Origin: Luethyella okanaganae
GTDB taxonomy: Bacteria > Actinomycetota > Actinomycetes > Actinomycetales > Microbacteriaceae
Assembly (NCBI RefSeq): GCF_042660285.1
Contig: NZ_JBHSTP010000001.1
Coordinates: 248,001 to 312,000 of the forward strand
Direction: 5' to 3'
DNA: 64,000 bases
The notes below the pieces were generated by a model. That model saw only the letters and a list, made by a program, of their open reading frames with translations, was not told where the DNA came from and made no database searches. Shown one piece after another: positions 8,679-16,363 of the stretch. Each line of letters begins with the position of its first letter. Position 1 is the first letter of the stretch. The translations under genes were made by a program, and so were the position numbers.

Positions 8679-8713
8679 GTTCATTTATCGAACTATATGT
8701 TCGATTATAGAAC
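8679..8713. promoter_or_regulatory. Tandem IclR-type operators
   Basis: Two palindromes of form GTTC-N7-GAAC (8679-8693 and 8699-8713) sit 20 bp apart centre to centre. Together they make a perfect inner palindrome, ATCGAAC-TATAT-GTTCGAT (8687-8705). The sequence resembles the GTTCGATnATCG-type sites of PcaR/PobR-class IclR proteins. Its position between the divergent iclR and flavin reductase genes fits control of both. Confidence 0.75.
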
Positions 8714-8759
8714 TATCTGAGCCGAAGACCGGCGTCGTTGCCGTGCGAAGGAACCAACG

Positions 8760-9314
8760 ATGATCGCCACACTCGATCCCAACAGCGGCTTTCGCCCGGA
8801 GTCGCAGCTCTACCGTCCGCGTCAGCACTACTTTCGCGGCAGCCTCGGCCGTTTCGCGACCGGCGTCGCGATCGTCACCTTCGACGGCGCGGCGATATCA
8901 GAGGGGCCGGGGAAGCGGCACGGGATCACCGTGAACTCCTTCACCTCGGTCTCGATGGATCCACCGCTCGTGCTCGTGAGCATCGCCCGCGCGACTCGTG
9001 CCCACGACGAGCTCGCCGATCGACCGTTCACCGTGAACATCCTCGGTGCCGAACAAGAACTGCTCGCCGGCCACTTCGCGGGGGGTCCGAACGTCGAGCC
9101 ACGCTGGACGGAAGGAGAGATCGCGCCTCGCCTCGCCGGGGTGCTCTCCTGGTTCGAATGCACACCGTGGGCCTCCTACGACGGCGGGGACCACACCCTC
9201 TACCTCGGCGAAGTCGTCAATTTCGACTATCGCTCCGGCGATGCCCTCGGCTTCGTCAACGGCCGGTTCACGGCCATTCCCGAGCGCCTGCTCGGGCATG
9301 AGGACCTTCTCTGA
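8760..9314 (+). CDS. Flavin reductase domain protein, reductase of a two-component monooxygenase
   Basis: A 184-residue flavin reductase-like (FMN-binding split barrel) protein. It would use NAD(P)H to reduce free FMN or FAD, which then diffuses to the oxygenase. The family core is clear: LGRFATGVAIVTFDG near the start, GITVNSFTSVSMDPPLVLVS, RPFTVNILGAEQELLAGHFA, and the C-terminal HTLYLGEVVNFDYRSGDAL. The ATG at 8760 has GAAGGA upstream. The oxygenase gene follows after 67 bases in the same direction. HpaC-like function is the natural inference, with the substrate set by the partner. Confidence 0.9.
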   Translation: MIATLDPNSGFRPESQLYRPRQHYFRGSLGRFATGVAIVTFDGAAISEGPGKRHGITVNSFTSVSMDPPLVLVSIARATRAHDELADRPFTVNILGAEQELLAGHFAGGPNVEPRWTEGEIAPRLAGVLSWFECTPWASYDGGDHTLYLGEVVNFDYRSGDALGFVNGRFTAIPERLLGHEDLL

Positions 9315-9381
9315 CGATTCAACCGCCCGACCCCGACCCCGACGACACGGCACGACCCCAACGGCAAAGGAGTAAGACACC

Positions 9382-10836
9382 ATGGGCATCCGCACCGGAC
9401 AGCAGTACCTCGATCGCCTGAACGCGTCCCGCCCGCACATCGTCATCGACGGCGAGATCGTGAGCGAGAACGTCGCAGAGCACCCCGCCTTCGCGAACGT
9501 GGCGCATAGCTACGCGAAACTCTTCGACCTGCAGCACGACCCCGAGCACCAGGCGGCGCTCACCTATGTCTCGCCGACGACGGGTGACCTCGTCAACGCC
9601 TCTTTCCTCGTGCCGAAGACCCTCGAAGACCTCGAGAAGCGCCGCGCGGCCATCAGAACCTGGGCCGAGTACTCGAACGGATTTCTCGGCCGGTCAGGCG
9701 ACTACATGAACAGCTCGCTCACAGCGTTGTCGGCGGCGGAGAAATGGTTCTCCCGAGCTGATCCGAAGTACGGTGAGAACATCCGCAGGTACTACGAGCA
9801 CGCTCGCGAGAACGACCTGCTCGCCACCCACACGCTTATCCCGCCGCAGGTCAACCGCTCCGTCTCGGGCAGCGAGCAGCTCGGCGGCCGACTCTCCGCG
9901 CACATCGTCGAGGAGCGCGAGGACGGCATCGTCATCGACGGTGCTCGGATGCTCGCCACCATCGCCCCCATCGCCGACGAGTTGCTCGTCTTCCCCTCGA
10001 CCGTCCTGCGCGGCACCCCGGAGGATGCGCCGTACTCCTACGCCTTCGCGATCCCGAACGATGCCCCGGGTCTGCGCTACCTATGCCGCACGTCCCTGCA
10101 CAACGGCGGAAGCACCTTTGACGAGCCGCTCGCCGCACGTTTCGAGGAGATGGACGCCGTCGCGGTCTTCGACAGGGTGTTCGTTCCGAACGAGCGCATC
10201 TTCATGCTCGGCCATCCCGAACTCTGCAATGGCTTCTACTCCGAGACCGGCGCCGGGGCGCTCATGACACACCAGGTGGTCACCCGCACGATCGCGAAGA
10301 GCGAGTTCTTTCTCGGCCTCGCGAGCGAGATCGCCGACTCGATCGGCATCGACGGGTTCCAGCACATCCAGGAGGACATCGCAGAACTCATCGTCGACGT
10401 AGAGATCGGCAAGGCGCTCATGCGCGCCTCCGAGGTCGATGCCGAGCTCAACGAGTTCGGGATGATGCAGCCGAAGTGGTCGACTCTCAATGCCGCTCGC
10501 AATTGGTACCCCAAGGTCGCGCAGCGCTTTCCGCAGATCATCCGCAAGTTCTGCGCATCCGGTCTCATGGCGCTTCCGGGAGAGGCTGACCTCGCCAGCG
10601 AGGCCCTCGGCGACATCGAGATGTATCTGCAGGGCAAGACGCTCACGGGACCAGAGCGGGTCAGGCTGTTCAAGCTGGCCTACGACGCGTCGATCTCGGG
10701 TTTCTCGAGCAGGCAAGCGCTCTACGAATACTTCTTCTTCGGGGACCCGGTGCGCATGGCCGGTGCTCTCGTGAACAGCTACGATCGCAGCGAGGTGCGC
10801 GAGCGTGTGCGCGACTTCCTCGCCCGCGAGGACTAG
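9382..10836 (+). CDS. hpaB: 4-hydroxyphenylacetate 3-monooxygenase family oxygenase component
   Basis: A 484-residue FADH2-dependent oxygenase of the HpaB/PheA family. The N-terminal region (RTGQQYLDRLNASRPHIVIDGE, then HPAFANVAHSYAKLFDL) and the acyl-CoA-dehydrogenase-like core (NRSVSGSEQLGGRLSAHIVEER; VFDRVFVPNERIF) follow the family closely. Such enzymes ortho-hydroxylate phenols such as 4-hydroxyphenylacetate, phenol, chlorophenols or tyrosine derivatives, using FADH2 supplied by a separate reductase, which is the gene just upstream. The length is typical. Shine-Dalgarno AAGGAG precedes the ATG. The exact phenolic substrate is not decidable. No ring-cleavage dioxygenase is in the window, so the downstream steps must be encoded elsewhere or the product is not a catechol. 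Confidence 0.88.
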   Translation: MGIRTGQQYLDRLNASRPHIVIDGEIVSENVAEHPAFANVAHSYAKLFDLQHDPEHQAALTYVSPTTGDLVNASFLVPKTLEDLEKRRAAIRTWAEYSNGFLGRSGDYMNSSLTALSAAEKWFSRADPKYGENIRRYYEHARENDLLATHTLIPPQVNRSVSGSEQLGGRLSAHIVEEREDGIVIDGARMLATIAPIADELLVFPSTVLRGTPEDAPYSYAFAIPNDAPGLRYLCRTSLHNGGSTFDEPLAARFEEMDAVAVFDRVFVPNERIFMLGHPELCNGFYSETGAGALMTHQVVTRTIAKSEFFLGLASEIADSIGIDGFQHIQEDIAELIVDVEIGKALMRASEVDAELNEFGMMQPKWSTLNAARNWYPKVAQRFPQIIRKFCASGLMALPGEADLASEALGDIEMYLQGKTLTGPERVRLFKLAYDASISGFSSRQALYEYFFFGDPVRMAGALVNSYDRSEVRERVRDFLARED

Positions 10837-11252
10837 TGTCGCTGTCGCTGGTTTCTACCACCTCGCCGGTCCCACCGATCCGATGACAGGGGATGCGTGC
10901 GAACGTGCCCCGTCGCCCGCGCAGAGGGGGAGGCCTTCGCGATGCCGGGAGGCCTCGATCCGGGAGCTGGCCTCCGCTTCGTGCGGACGCCTCCCTTCCG
11001 GCGTGGCGAGGGAGCCGTCGTATAGCGTCGATCCAGCGGGAGAGCATGGCCGTCGGCATGGCTCTCATGGCGCTTGGGATGGTGCTGCCGACGACGTTCG
11101 CCTGACTTCATCGTCACCGTGTGGCCGACGTCGGATTGACGGCCGGCGCACGCGCCTTGGCGCCTGGCGCGCGAAGTCGGCGCTGCCAGTGCCATCCACG
11201 GTGCGGTTGATTATGCTCGGAAGTGGTCGCCCGCGACGGTGAAGGAGCCCCT
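10837..11252. other. Non-coding gap between the oxygenase and aldehyde dehydrogenase genes
   Basis: 416 bases with no gene I can support. Open frames exist on both strands but their products look like composition artefacts. An inverted repeat, GAGGCCT (10930-10936) with AGGCCTC (10950-10956), could terminate hpaB. A TATGCT hexamer at about 11213 is a plausible -10 for the aldehyde dehydrogenase gene, giving a short leader that includes its Shine-Dalgarno (GAAGGAG). Confidence 0.5.
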
Positions 11253-12725
11253 ATGACCGAGTCACGTGAATCAGAAGTGCTGGCAAGCGTTCCCGACAGG
11301 CTGTTCATCGGCGGAGCCTGGGTCGCTGGCACCTCCGGGCGCACCATCCGCGTCTCCGATCCTGCGACCGGCACTGTGATCAAGACCATCGCGGACGCCT
11401 CCGTCGCGGACGGCGCCGCAGCCCTCGACGCCGCGGTGGCCGCGCAGGAGTCGTGGGCTGCGACGGCGCCACGCGTTCGTGGTGAGATTCTGCGCCGTGC
11501 TTTCGATCTGTTGCAGGAGCGGAGGGAGGACTTCGCGTTGCTGATGACGCTCGAGATGGGCAAGCCGTTGATGGAGGCTCGTGGTGAGGTCGCGTACGGT
11601 GGTGAGTTCCTGCGCTGGTTCGGTGAGGAGGCCGTGCGCATCAGCGGCCGTTACGGCACCAATCCGGAGGGCACTGGGCGGATGATTGTGTCGCAGCATC
11701 CGGTCGGGCCGTGCTTCCTCATCACGCCGTGGAATTTTCCGCTCGCGATGGCGACGCGGAAGGTTGCCCCGGCGTTGGCTGCGGGTTGCACCGTCGTGGT
11801 CAAGCCCGCCGAGCTCACCCCGTTGACGACGTTGTTCTTCGCGCAACTGTTGGAGGACGTTGGACTCCCCGCCGGTGTCGTCAATGTCGTCACGACGTCG
11901 ACGTCGGCGGCGGTGTCTGGGCCTATCATCGCCGACCCTCGTCTGCGCAAGCTCTCCTTCACGGGTTCGACGGGGGTCGGTCGACGCCTCATCGAGCAGT
12001 CGGCTGCGAGCGTTCTGAGGGTGTCGATGGAGCTTGGCGGCAACGCCCCCTTCGTCGTGTTCGAGGACGCCGAGCTGGACAAGGCCGTCGAGGGCGCGCT
12101 GCTTGCGAAGTTCCGTAATGTCGGCCAGGCCTGCACGGCCGCGAATCGCTTCATCGTGCACGAGTCCATCGCCACCGAGTTCGCCCGCCGGGTGACCGAG
12201 CGGGTGAAAGGTTACGCGGTCGGCCGTGGCACCGAGGACGGCGTAACGATCGGACCGCTTATCAACGGTGCCGCCGTCGACAAGGCTGCTGAGCTGGTGC
12301 AGGACGCGATCGCGCGCGGCGCCGCCGTCACCACGGGCGGCAAGAAGATCGAGGGCGCGGGGAGCTTCTTCGAGCCGACAGTGCTCACCGGGGTGAGGCC
12401 AGGCAGTGACATCCTGCGCGAAGAGATCTTCGGTCCTGTGCTCAGCATCGTCACCTTCGCCGACGAGGATGACGCGGTGCGCATTGCCAACGACACCGAG
12501 TACGGGCTCGTGAGCTATGTCTTCACGCAGGACCTCGCTCGCGGGCAGCGCATGATCGAGCGCCTGCAGACGGGCATGATGGGGCTCAACATCGGCGTCG
12601 TGTCGAACGCCGCCGCCCCGTTCGGCGGAGTGAAGCAGTCCGGCGTCGGACGTGAGGGTGGCTTCGAGGGCATCCACGAGTACCTCTCCACCAAGTACAC
12701 GCTCACCCCCGATCCCTTCGCCTGA
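11253..12725 (+). CDS. NAD(P)-dependent aldehyde dehydrogenase, succinate-semialdehyde dehydrogenase-like
   Basis: A 490-residue aldehyde dehydrogenase that oxidises an aldehyde to its acid. Visible family elements are PWNFPLAMATRKVAPALAAG (cofactor-binding start), FTGSTGVGRRLIEQSA, the catalytic Glu in MELGGNAPF, the catalytic Cys at about residue 294 in GQACTAANRF, and EEIFGPVLSIV. The details are closest to GabD-type succinate-semialdehyde dehydrogenases, but related enzymes act on many aldehydes. I start it at the ATG 11253, with GAAGGAG seven bases upstream, rather than the earlier GTG/ATG frame starts. Thiolase and SDR genes follow, which suggests that the acid is activated and degraded further. 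Confidence 0.9.
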   Translation: MTESRESEVLASVPDRLFIGGAWVAGTSGRTIRVSDPATGTVIKTIADASVADGAAALDAAVAAQESWAATAPRVRGEILRRAFDLLQERREDFALLMTLEMGKPLMEARGEVAYGGEFLRWFGEEAVRISGRYGTNPEGTGRMIVSQHPVGPCFLITPWNFPLAMATRKVAPALAAGCTVVVKPAELTPLTTLFFAQLLEDVGLPAGVVNVVTTSTSAAVSGPIIADPRLRKLSFTGSTGVGRRLIEQSAASVLRVSMELGGNAPFVVFEDAELDKAVEGALLAKFRNVGQACTAANRFIVHESIATEFARRVTERVKGYAVGRGTEDGVTIGPLINGAAVDKAAELVQDAIARGAAVTTGGKKIEGAGSFFEPTVLTGVRPGSDILREEIFGPVLSIVTFADEDDAVRIANDTEYGLVSYVFTQDLARGQRMIERLQTGMMGLNIGVVSNAAAPFGGVKQSGVGREGGFEGIHEYLSTKYTLTPDPFA

Positions 12726-12794
12726 ACCGCGGAGCGAGCCACGGTTGCGGCGACGGAAAGCTCGACCGGCCGCCGCTGGACCGATGAGCGTGCC

Positions 12795-12800
12795 TAAGCT
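12795..12800 (+). promoter_or_regulatory. -10 hexamer TAAGCT, leaderless promoter of the thiolase gene
   Basis: TAAGCT ends exactly six bases before the ATG at 12807, so transcription would begin at or next to the start codon. The intervening GGAGGC is too close to the ATG to act as a normal Shine-Dalgarno. Confidence 0.55.
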
Positions 12801-12806
12801 GGAGGC

Positions 12807-13982
12807 ATGAGCAGAGAAGCCGTCATCGTCGACGTGGTGCGCACCCCGAGCGGGCGCGGCAAGCCGGGCGGGCTGCTCTCAGGCGTGCATCCGGTGGACC
12901 TGCTCGCCGGAGTGCTGACCGCTGTCGTCGGGCGGAACGGACTCGATCCTGTGCTGATCGACGACGTCATCGGCGGATGCGTCAGCCAGATCGGCGAGCA
13001 GAGCTACAACACGGTGCGTAGCGCCGTACTCGCCGCCGGTTTTCCGCACAGCGTGCCAGGCACCACGATCGACAGGCAATGCGGTTCGAGCCAGCAGGCG
13101 GCGGCGTTCGCGGCCCAGGGCGTGCTCGCCGGCGCGTACGACATCGTCGTCGCGTGCGGCGTCGAGTCGATGAGCCGGGTCCCGCTCGGGTCGTCTATCG
13201 CCGGGCAGAACCCCTACGGTGAACGGCTCGCGACCCGCTATCCCGACGGACTCGTCGGCCAGGGCGTCTCCGCGGAACTCATCGCCGCTCGCAATGGGTT
13301 CACTCGTGAGGAGCTCGACGCGTTCTCGGCCGAGTCCCACGAGCGGGCGGCATCCGCGGTCCGGCGTGGTGCCTTCGACCGGGAGATCGTCGCAGTCGAG
13401 GGGGTCGACTCCCTCGTCGACGAGACCGTGCGAGCCGGCACGACGCCCGAACGCCTCGCAGGGCTAGCGCCGTCGTTCCGCACAGATCGACTCGCAGCGC
13501 GTTTTCCCGAGATCGGCTGGCTGATCACGCCGGGCAACTCCTCACCGCTGACGGATGCCGCCTCCGCCGCGCTCATCATGAGCTCCGAGCGGGCAGCGAG
13601 TCTCGGGCTCGCACCGCGTGCCCGGTTCCACAGCTTCGCCGTGGCCGGCAGCGATCCGTTGCTCATGCTCACCGGCGTGCTGCCGGTGACTCGTGCCGTG
13701 CTCGACCGCTCGGGGCTGCGTCTCGCCGACATCGACGCCTATGAGGTCAACGAGGCCTTCGCTCCCGTCCCGCTGCTGTGGCGACGCGAGTTCGACGCCG
13801 ATCCTGCCCGTCTCAATCCGCTCGGGGGAGCCATCGCGCTCGGGCACGCCCTCGGTTCCTCGGGCACGCGTCTTCTCGCCACCCTCGTCAACCACCTCGA
13901 GGCGACCGGGGGGCGCTACGGCCTGCAAACCATGTGCGAGGGCGGCGGCATGGCCAACGCGACCATCATCGAGAGGATCTGA
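12807..13982 (+). CDS. Thiolase (acetyl-CoA C-acyltransferase)
   Basis: A 391-residue thiolase that cleaves (or condenses) 3-ketoacyl-CoA. The nucleophilic Cys is at about residue 92 (IDRQCGSSQQ), the NEAFAPV motif is present, the catalytic His lies in GGAIALGHALGSSGTR, and the second Cys in TMCEGGGMAN. These are the complete catalytic set. It lies three bases upstream of an SDR of the 3-hydroxyacyl-CoA dehydrogenase type, so the pair can carry out the last two steps of a beta-oxidation-like pathway. Length and motifs are normal for a degradative thiolase. The chain-length or aromatic specificity is unknown. Confidence 0.93.
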   Translation: MSREAVIVDVVRTPSGRGKPGGLLSGVHPVDLLAGVLTAVVGRNGLDPVLIDDVIGGCVSQIGEQSYNTVRSAVLAAGFPHSVPGTTIDRQCGSSQQAAAFAAQGVLAGAYDIVVACGVESMSRVPLGSSIAGQNPYGERLATRYPDGLVGQGVSAELIAARNGFTREELDAFSAESHERAASAVRRGAFDREIVAVEGVDSLVDETVRAGTTPERLAGLAPSFRTDRLAARFPEIGWLITPGNSSPLTDAASAALIMSSERAASLGLAPRARFHSFAVAGSDPLLMLTGVLPVTRAVLDRSGLRLADIDAYEVNEAFAPVPLLWRREFDADPARLNPLGGAIALGHALGSSGTRLLATLVNHLEATGGRYGLQTMCEGGGMANATIIERI

Positions 13983-13985
13983 GCC

Positions 13986-14777
13986 GTGCGACTCGACTCC
14001 GCGCAGCCCCGTTGCTCCGCACTCGTCACTGGCGGGGCGTCTGGTCTTGGCCGCGCCACCGCCGAGGCGCTCCATGCGGCGGGCGTGCACGTCGTGATCG
14101 TCGACCTGCCCGGCTCGGCGGGGGTGTCCGCGGCGGAGGCCATCGGGGAGCGCGCCGTGTTCGTGCCGGCCGATGTCACAGACGGGGTCCAGGTCCGCGG
14201 CGCCGTCGACACGGCGAGCGCGCTCGCTCCGTTGCGCATAGCCGTCAACTGCGCAGGCATCGCCGCGGGGGCACGCGCCGTCGGCCGCGACGGACCGTTG
14301 CCGCTCGAGGACTTCGAACGCGTCATCCGGGTCAACCTCGTTGGAACGTTCAACGTGATCCGTCTTGCGGCGGCGGCCATGCAGGCGACCGAACCGGTCG
14401 GTACGGCGAAGAAGGAGACCCTCGAGCGCGGCGTGATCGTCAACACGGCATCGGTCGCGGCGTTCGACGGGCAGATCGGTCAGGCTGCCTACGCGGCGTC
14501 GAAGGGCGGAGTCGCGGCGATGACGCTGCCGCTGGCCCGCGAGTTCGCGAAGACGCTCATCCGGGTCATGACGGTCGCTCCGGGCATCTTCGAGACGCCC
14601 ATGGTGGCGGGCATGCCCGACGAGGTGCGCGCCTCGCTCGGCGCCCAGGTTCCGCATCCCTCGCGTCTCGGACGGCCGGCCGAGTATGCGGCCCTCGTGC
14701 TCCACATCGTTGAGAACCCGATGTTGAACGGCGAGGTCATCCGGCTCGACGGCGCGATCCGGATGCAGCCGAACTAA
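13986..14777 (+). CDS. SDR, 3-hydroxyacyl-CoA dehydrogenase type 2-like
   Basis: A 263-residue classical SDR starting at GTG 13986, three bases after the thiolase stop. TGGASGLGRATAEAL is the NAD-binding glycine motif, Asp at about 40 (VIVD) argues for NAD over NADP, and NCAG, the catalytic Ser in NTASVAAF, Tyr169 and Lys173 in YAASKGG complete the active site. The long insert after the AAAMQ helix (residues about 131-150) and PGIFETPM are characteristic of HSD17B10/3-hydroxy-2-methylbutyryl-CoA dehydrogenase-like enzymes. It most likely oxidises a 3-hydroxyacyl-CoA for the adjacent thiolase. Confidence 0.9.
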   Translation: MRLDSAQPRCSALVTGGASGLGRATAEALHAAGVHVVIVDLPGSAGVSAAEAIGERAVFVPADVTDGVQVRGAVDTASALAPLRIAVNCAGIAAGARAVGRDGPLPLEDFERVIRVNLVGTFNVIRLAAAAMQATEPVGTAKKETLERGVIVNTASVAAFDGQIGQAAYAASKGGVAAMTLPLAREFAKTLIRVMTVAPGIFETPMVAGMPDEVRASLGAQVPHPSRLGRPAEYAALVLHIVENPMLNGEVIRLDGAIRMQPN

Positions 14778-14787
14778 TCCCCTTCCC

Positions 14788-16230
14788 CTACTCGCTCTGG
14801 TGCGCCTCGAGGAACTCGTAGACCTCGGAATCGTCGACACCGGGGAAGGTACCGGACGGCAACGGCGAGAGCACATGGGAGTGCAGGCGGGCGCTCGGCC
14901 AGGCCTGTCCGGCCCAGCGGGTGGCGAGTTCCGACGGCGCGCGGCGGCAACAGGACTCGTCGGGGCAGCGCGACTCCGCCCGGTTCGTCGTCTCGCGCCC
15001 GCGGAACCACTTCGCCTGGGCGAACGGCACGCCGACGCTGATCGAGAATTCGCCGGCATCCGTCGAACCGGTCTGCGTCGCGCACCAGTAAGTGCCTGCC
15101 GGTGTGTCGGTGTACTGGTAGAACTCCGTCGTACGGTTCGTGTGCGTGAAGGCGTTGCGCGCGCTCCACTGCTTGCACACGTACTGGCCCTCGATCGAGC
15201 CCGTCACATCGGTCGGCAGCGGCAGATCGTCGTTCTCGTATCCCTTCTGCAGGGCGCCGTCGCCGTTGACACGCAGGAAATGCAGCGTCATGTCGAGGTG
15301 GGAGGTGCCGAGATTGGTGAACCGCAGTGCGGCCGCCTCGTGCGTGACACCGAAGGCATCGCGGAAGTCCTCGATCGCGAGCCGCTTCTCCTTCTTGGCG
15401 GTCGACAGAAAGGAGACGGATGCCTCGCGCGGCATGAGACAGCACGCCGCGTAGTAGTTGATCTCGAGCCGCTGCCAGAGGAACTCCGCATAGCTCGCGG
15501 GACGTTGGTGGCCGAGCAGGCGATGCGCCATGGCCTGCAGCGCCATCGAGCGCAGTCCGTGACCGCCGGGGATCGACGCAGGCGGCAGATAGATACGACC
15601 GTTGGCGAGGTCGGTCACGGAGCGGGTGGAATGCGGCAAGTCGTTCACATAGATGAGATCGAAGCCGAGCTGTTCCGCCATGATGCTCACCTCGCGGTGG
15701 GTGAGCGCACCTGAGGTATGGCCGGAGGCACGGACGCGTTCCTCGGCAAGAGCCTCGATGTCGGGCATGTAGTTGTTGCGTTCGCGCATCCGTTCGCGCA
15801 GCTCGGTGTTGGCGCGGCGGGCCTCCTCCGGCGTCGCAATGGCTTCGGATGCCCGGCGCGCGAGTTCGCGGTGCAGACCGACGAGCGACTCGAGCGACTC
15901 CGTCGGCATGCCCCGCGTCGGCTTCAGGACCGGCAGGCCCAGAGCCGCGTACAGTGGGCTTCTCTGGGCGCGGGCCAGCTCGATCTCGAGGGCGGACCGG
16001 AGGTTCGGTGCTTGGCCGGAGAGCAACTCGACGAGTTCGACCTCGAGCGCCGCCGCGAGCGCCTGAAGGGTGCCGACACGGGCCTCGCGTCTGCCGTTCT
16101 CGATGAGGGAGAGCTGGCTGCCCGCGATTCCGGCCCGTTCGCCGAGTTGGTCGAGGGTCAGGCCGCGCTCGCTGCGGAAGTGCCTGATTCGATGCCCGAG
16201 TGTCTCCAGATCGGAGCCGCGTTGGTTCAT
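14788..16230 (-). CDS. RamB-like XRE/short-chain fatty acyl regulator
   Basis: A 480-residue regulator. An XRE-type HTH (LGHRIRHFRSERGLTLDQLG, then SQLSLIENGRREA) opens the protein. A central IrrE/M78-like domain follows (QLGFDLIYVNDLP; LQAMAHRLLGHQ), and then the ScfR-type C-terminal domain with Cys-rich segments (TYWCATQTGS; CPDESCCRR). The M78 domain lacks a full HExxH, as expected for a sensor rather than a protease. RamB of Corynebacterium regulates acetate and gluconeogenesis genes, and this gene stands divergent from pckG, a plausible target. The ATG at 16230 follows a -10-like TATTCT by six bases, so the transcript is probably leaderless. The promoter lies within the palindrome 16234-16264. 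Confidence 0.88.
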   Translation of the reverse strand: MNQRGSDLETLGHRIRHFRSERGLTLDQLGERAGIAGSQLSLIENGRREARVGTLQALAAALEVELVELLSGQAPNLRSALEIELARAQRSPLYAALGLPVLKPTRGMPTESLESLVGLHRELARRASEAIATPEEARRANTELRERMRERNNYMPDIEALAEERVRASGHTSGALTHREVSIMAEQLGFDLIYVNDLPHSTRSVTDLANGRIYLPPASIPGGHGLRSMALQAMAHRLLGHQRPASYAEFLWQRLEINYYAACCLMPREASVSFLSTAKKEKRLAIEDFRDAFGVTHEAAALRFTNLGTSHLDMTLHFLRVNGDGALQKGYENDDLPLPTDVTGSIEGQYVCKQWSARNAFTHTNRTTEFYQYTDTPAGTYWCATQTGSTDAGEFSISVGVPFAQAKWFRGRETTNRAESRCPDESCCRRAPSELATRWAGQAWPSARLHSHVLSPLPSGTFPGVDDSEVYEFLEAHQSE

Positions 16231-16233
16231 GGC

Positions 16234-16264
16234 TTAAGAATAGCGAAAGAAATGCGATTCTTAA
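16234..16264. promoter_or_regulatory. Palindromic operator over the ramB-like promoter
   Basis: Perfect 8-bp arms TTAAGAAT (16234-16241) and ATTCTTAA (16257-16264) lie around a 15-base centre; extending each arm inward keeps most positions paired. One arm contains the minus-strand -10 hexamer TATTCT (16237-16242), which ends six bases before the regulator's ATG, and the other covers its -35 region. This placement suggests autorepression. Confidence 0.6.
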
Positions 16265-16327
16265 CGTCGTAACCACGGGTACTTGCCTCGAAATGTGGCG
16301 CATTCTGGATTCATAGAGTATAAGTTT

Positions 16328-16342
16328 CACGTTTATAACGTG
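16328..16342. promoter_or_regulatory. Palindrome CACGTTTATAACGTG upstream of pckG
   Basis: Perfect 6-bp arms around TAT, ending 21 bases before the pckG ATG. It is a likely protein-binding site in the pckG promoter or leader. Its sequence is unlike the TTAAGAAT palindrome, so a second regulator may be involved. Confidence 0.5.
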
Positions 16343-16363
16343 GTGGAACGGAAAGGCGAGGAG

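Noticed and set aside
10805..11242. Open frame of 145 codons after hpaB
   Set aside because: It overlaps the end of hpaB, has no Shine-Dalgarno or family similarity, and its composition is typical of a random GC-rich frame.
11271..12677. Open frame of 468 codons opposite the aldehyde dehydrogenase
   Set aside because: It is a shadow of a gene with complete catalytic motifs.
15288..15491. Small open frames inside the RamB-like gene
   Set aside because: They are out of frame with a regulator whose domains are complete from end to end.
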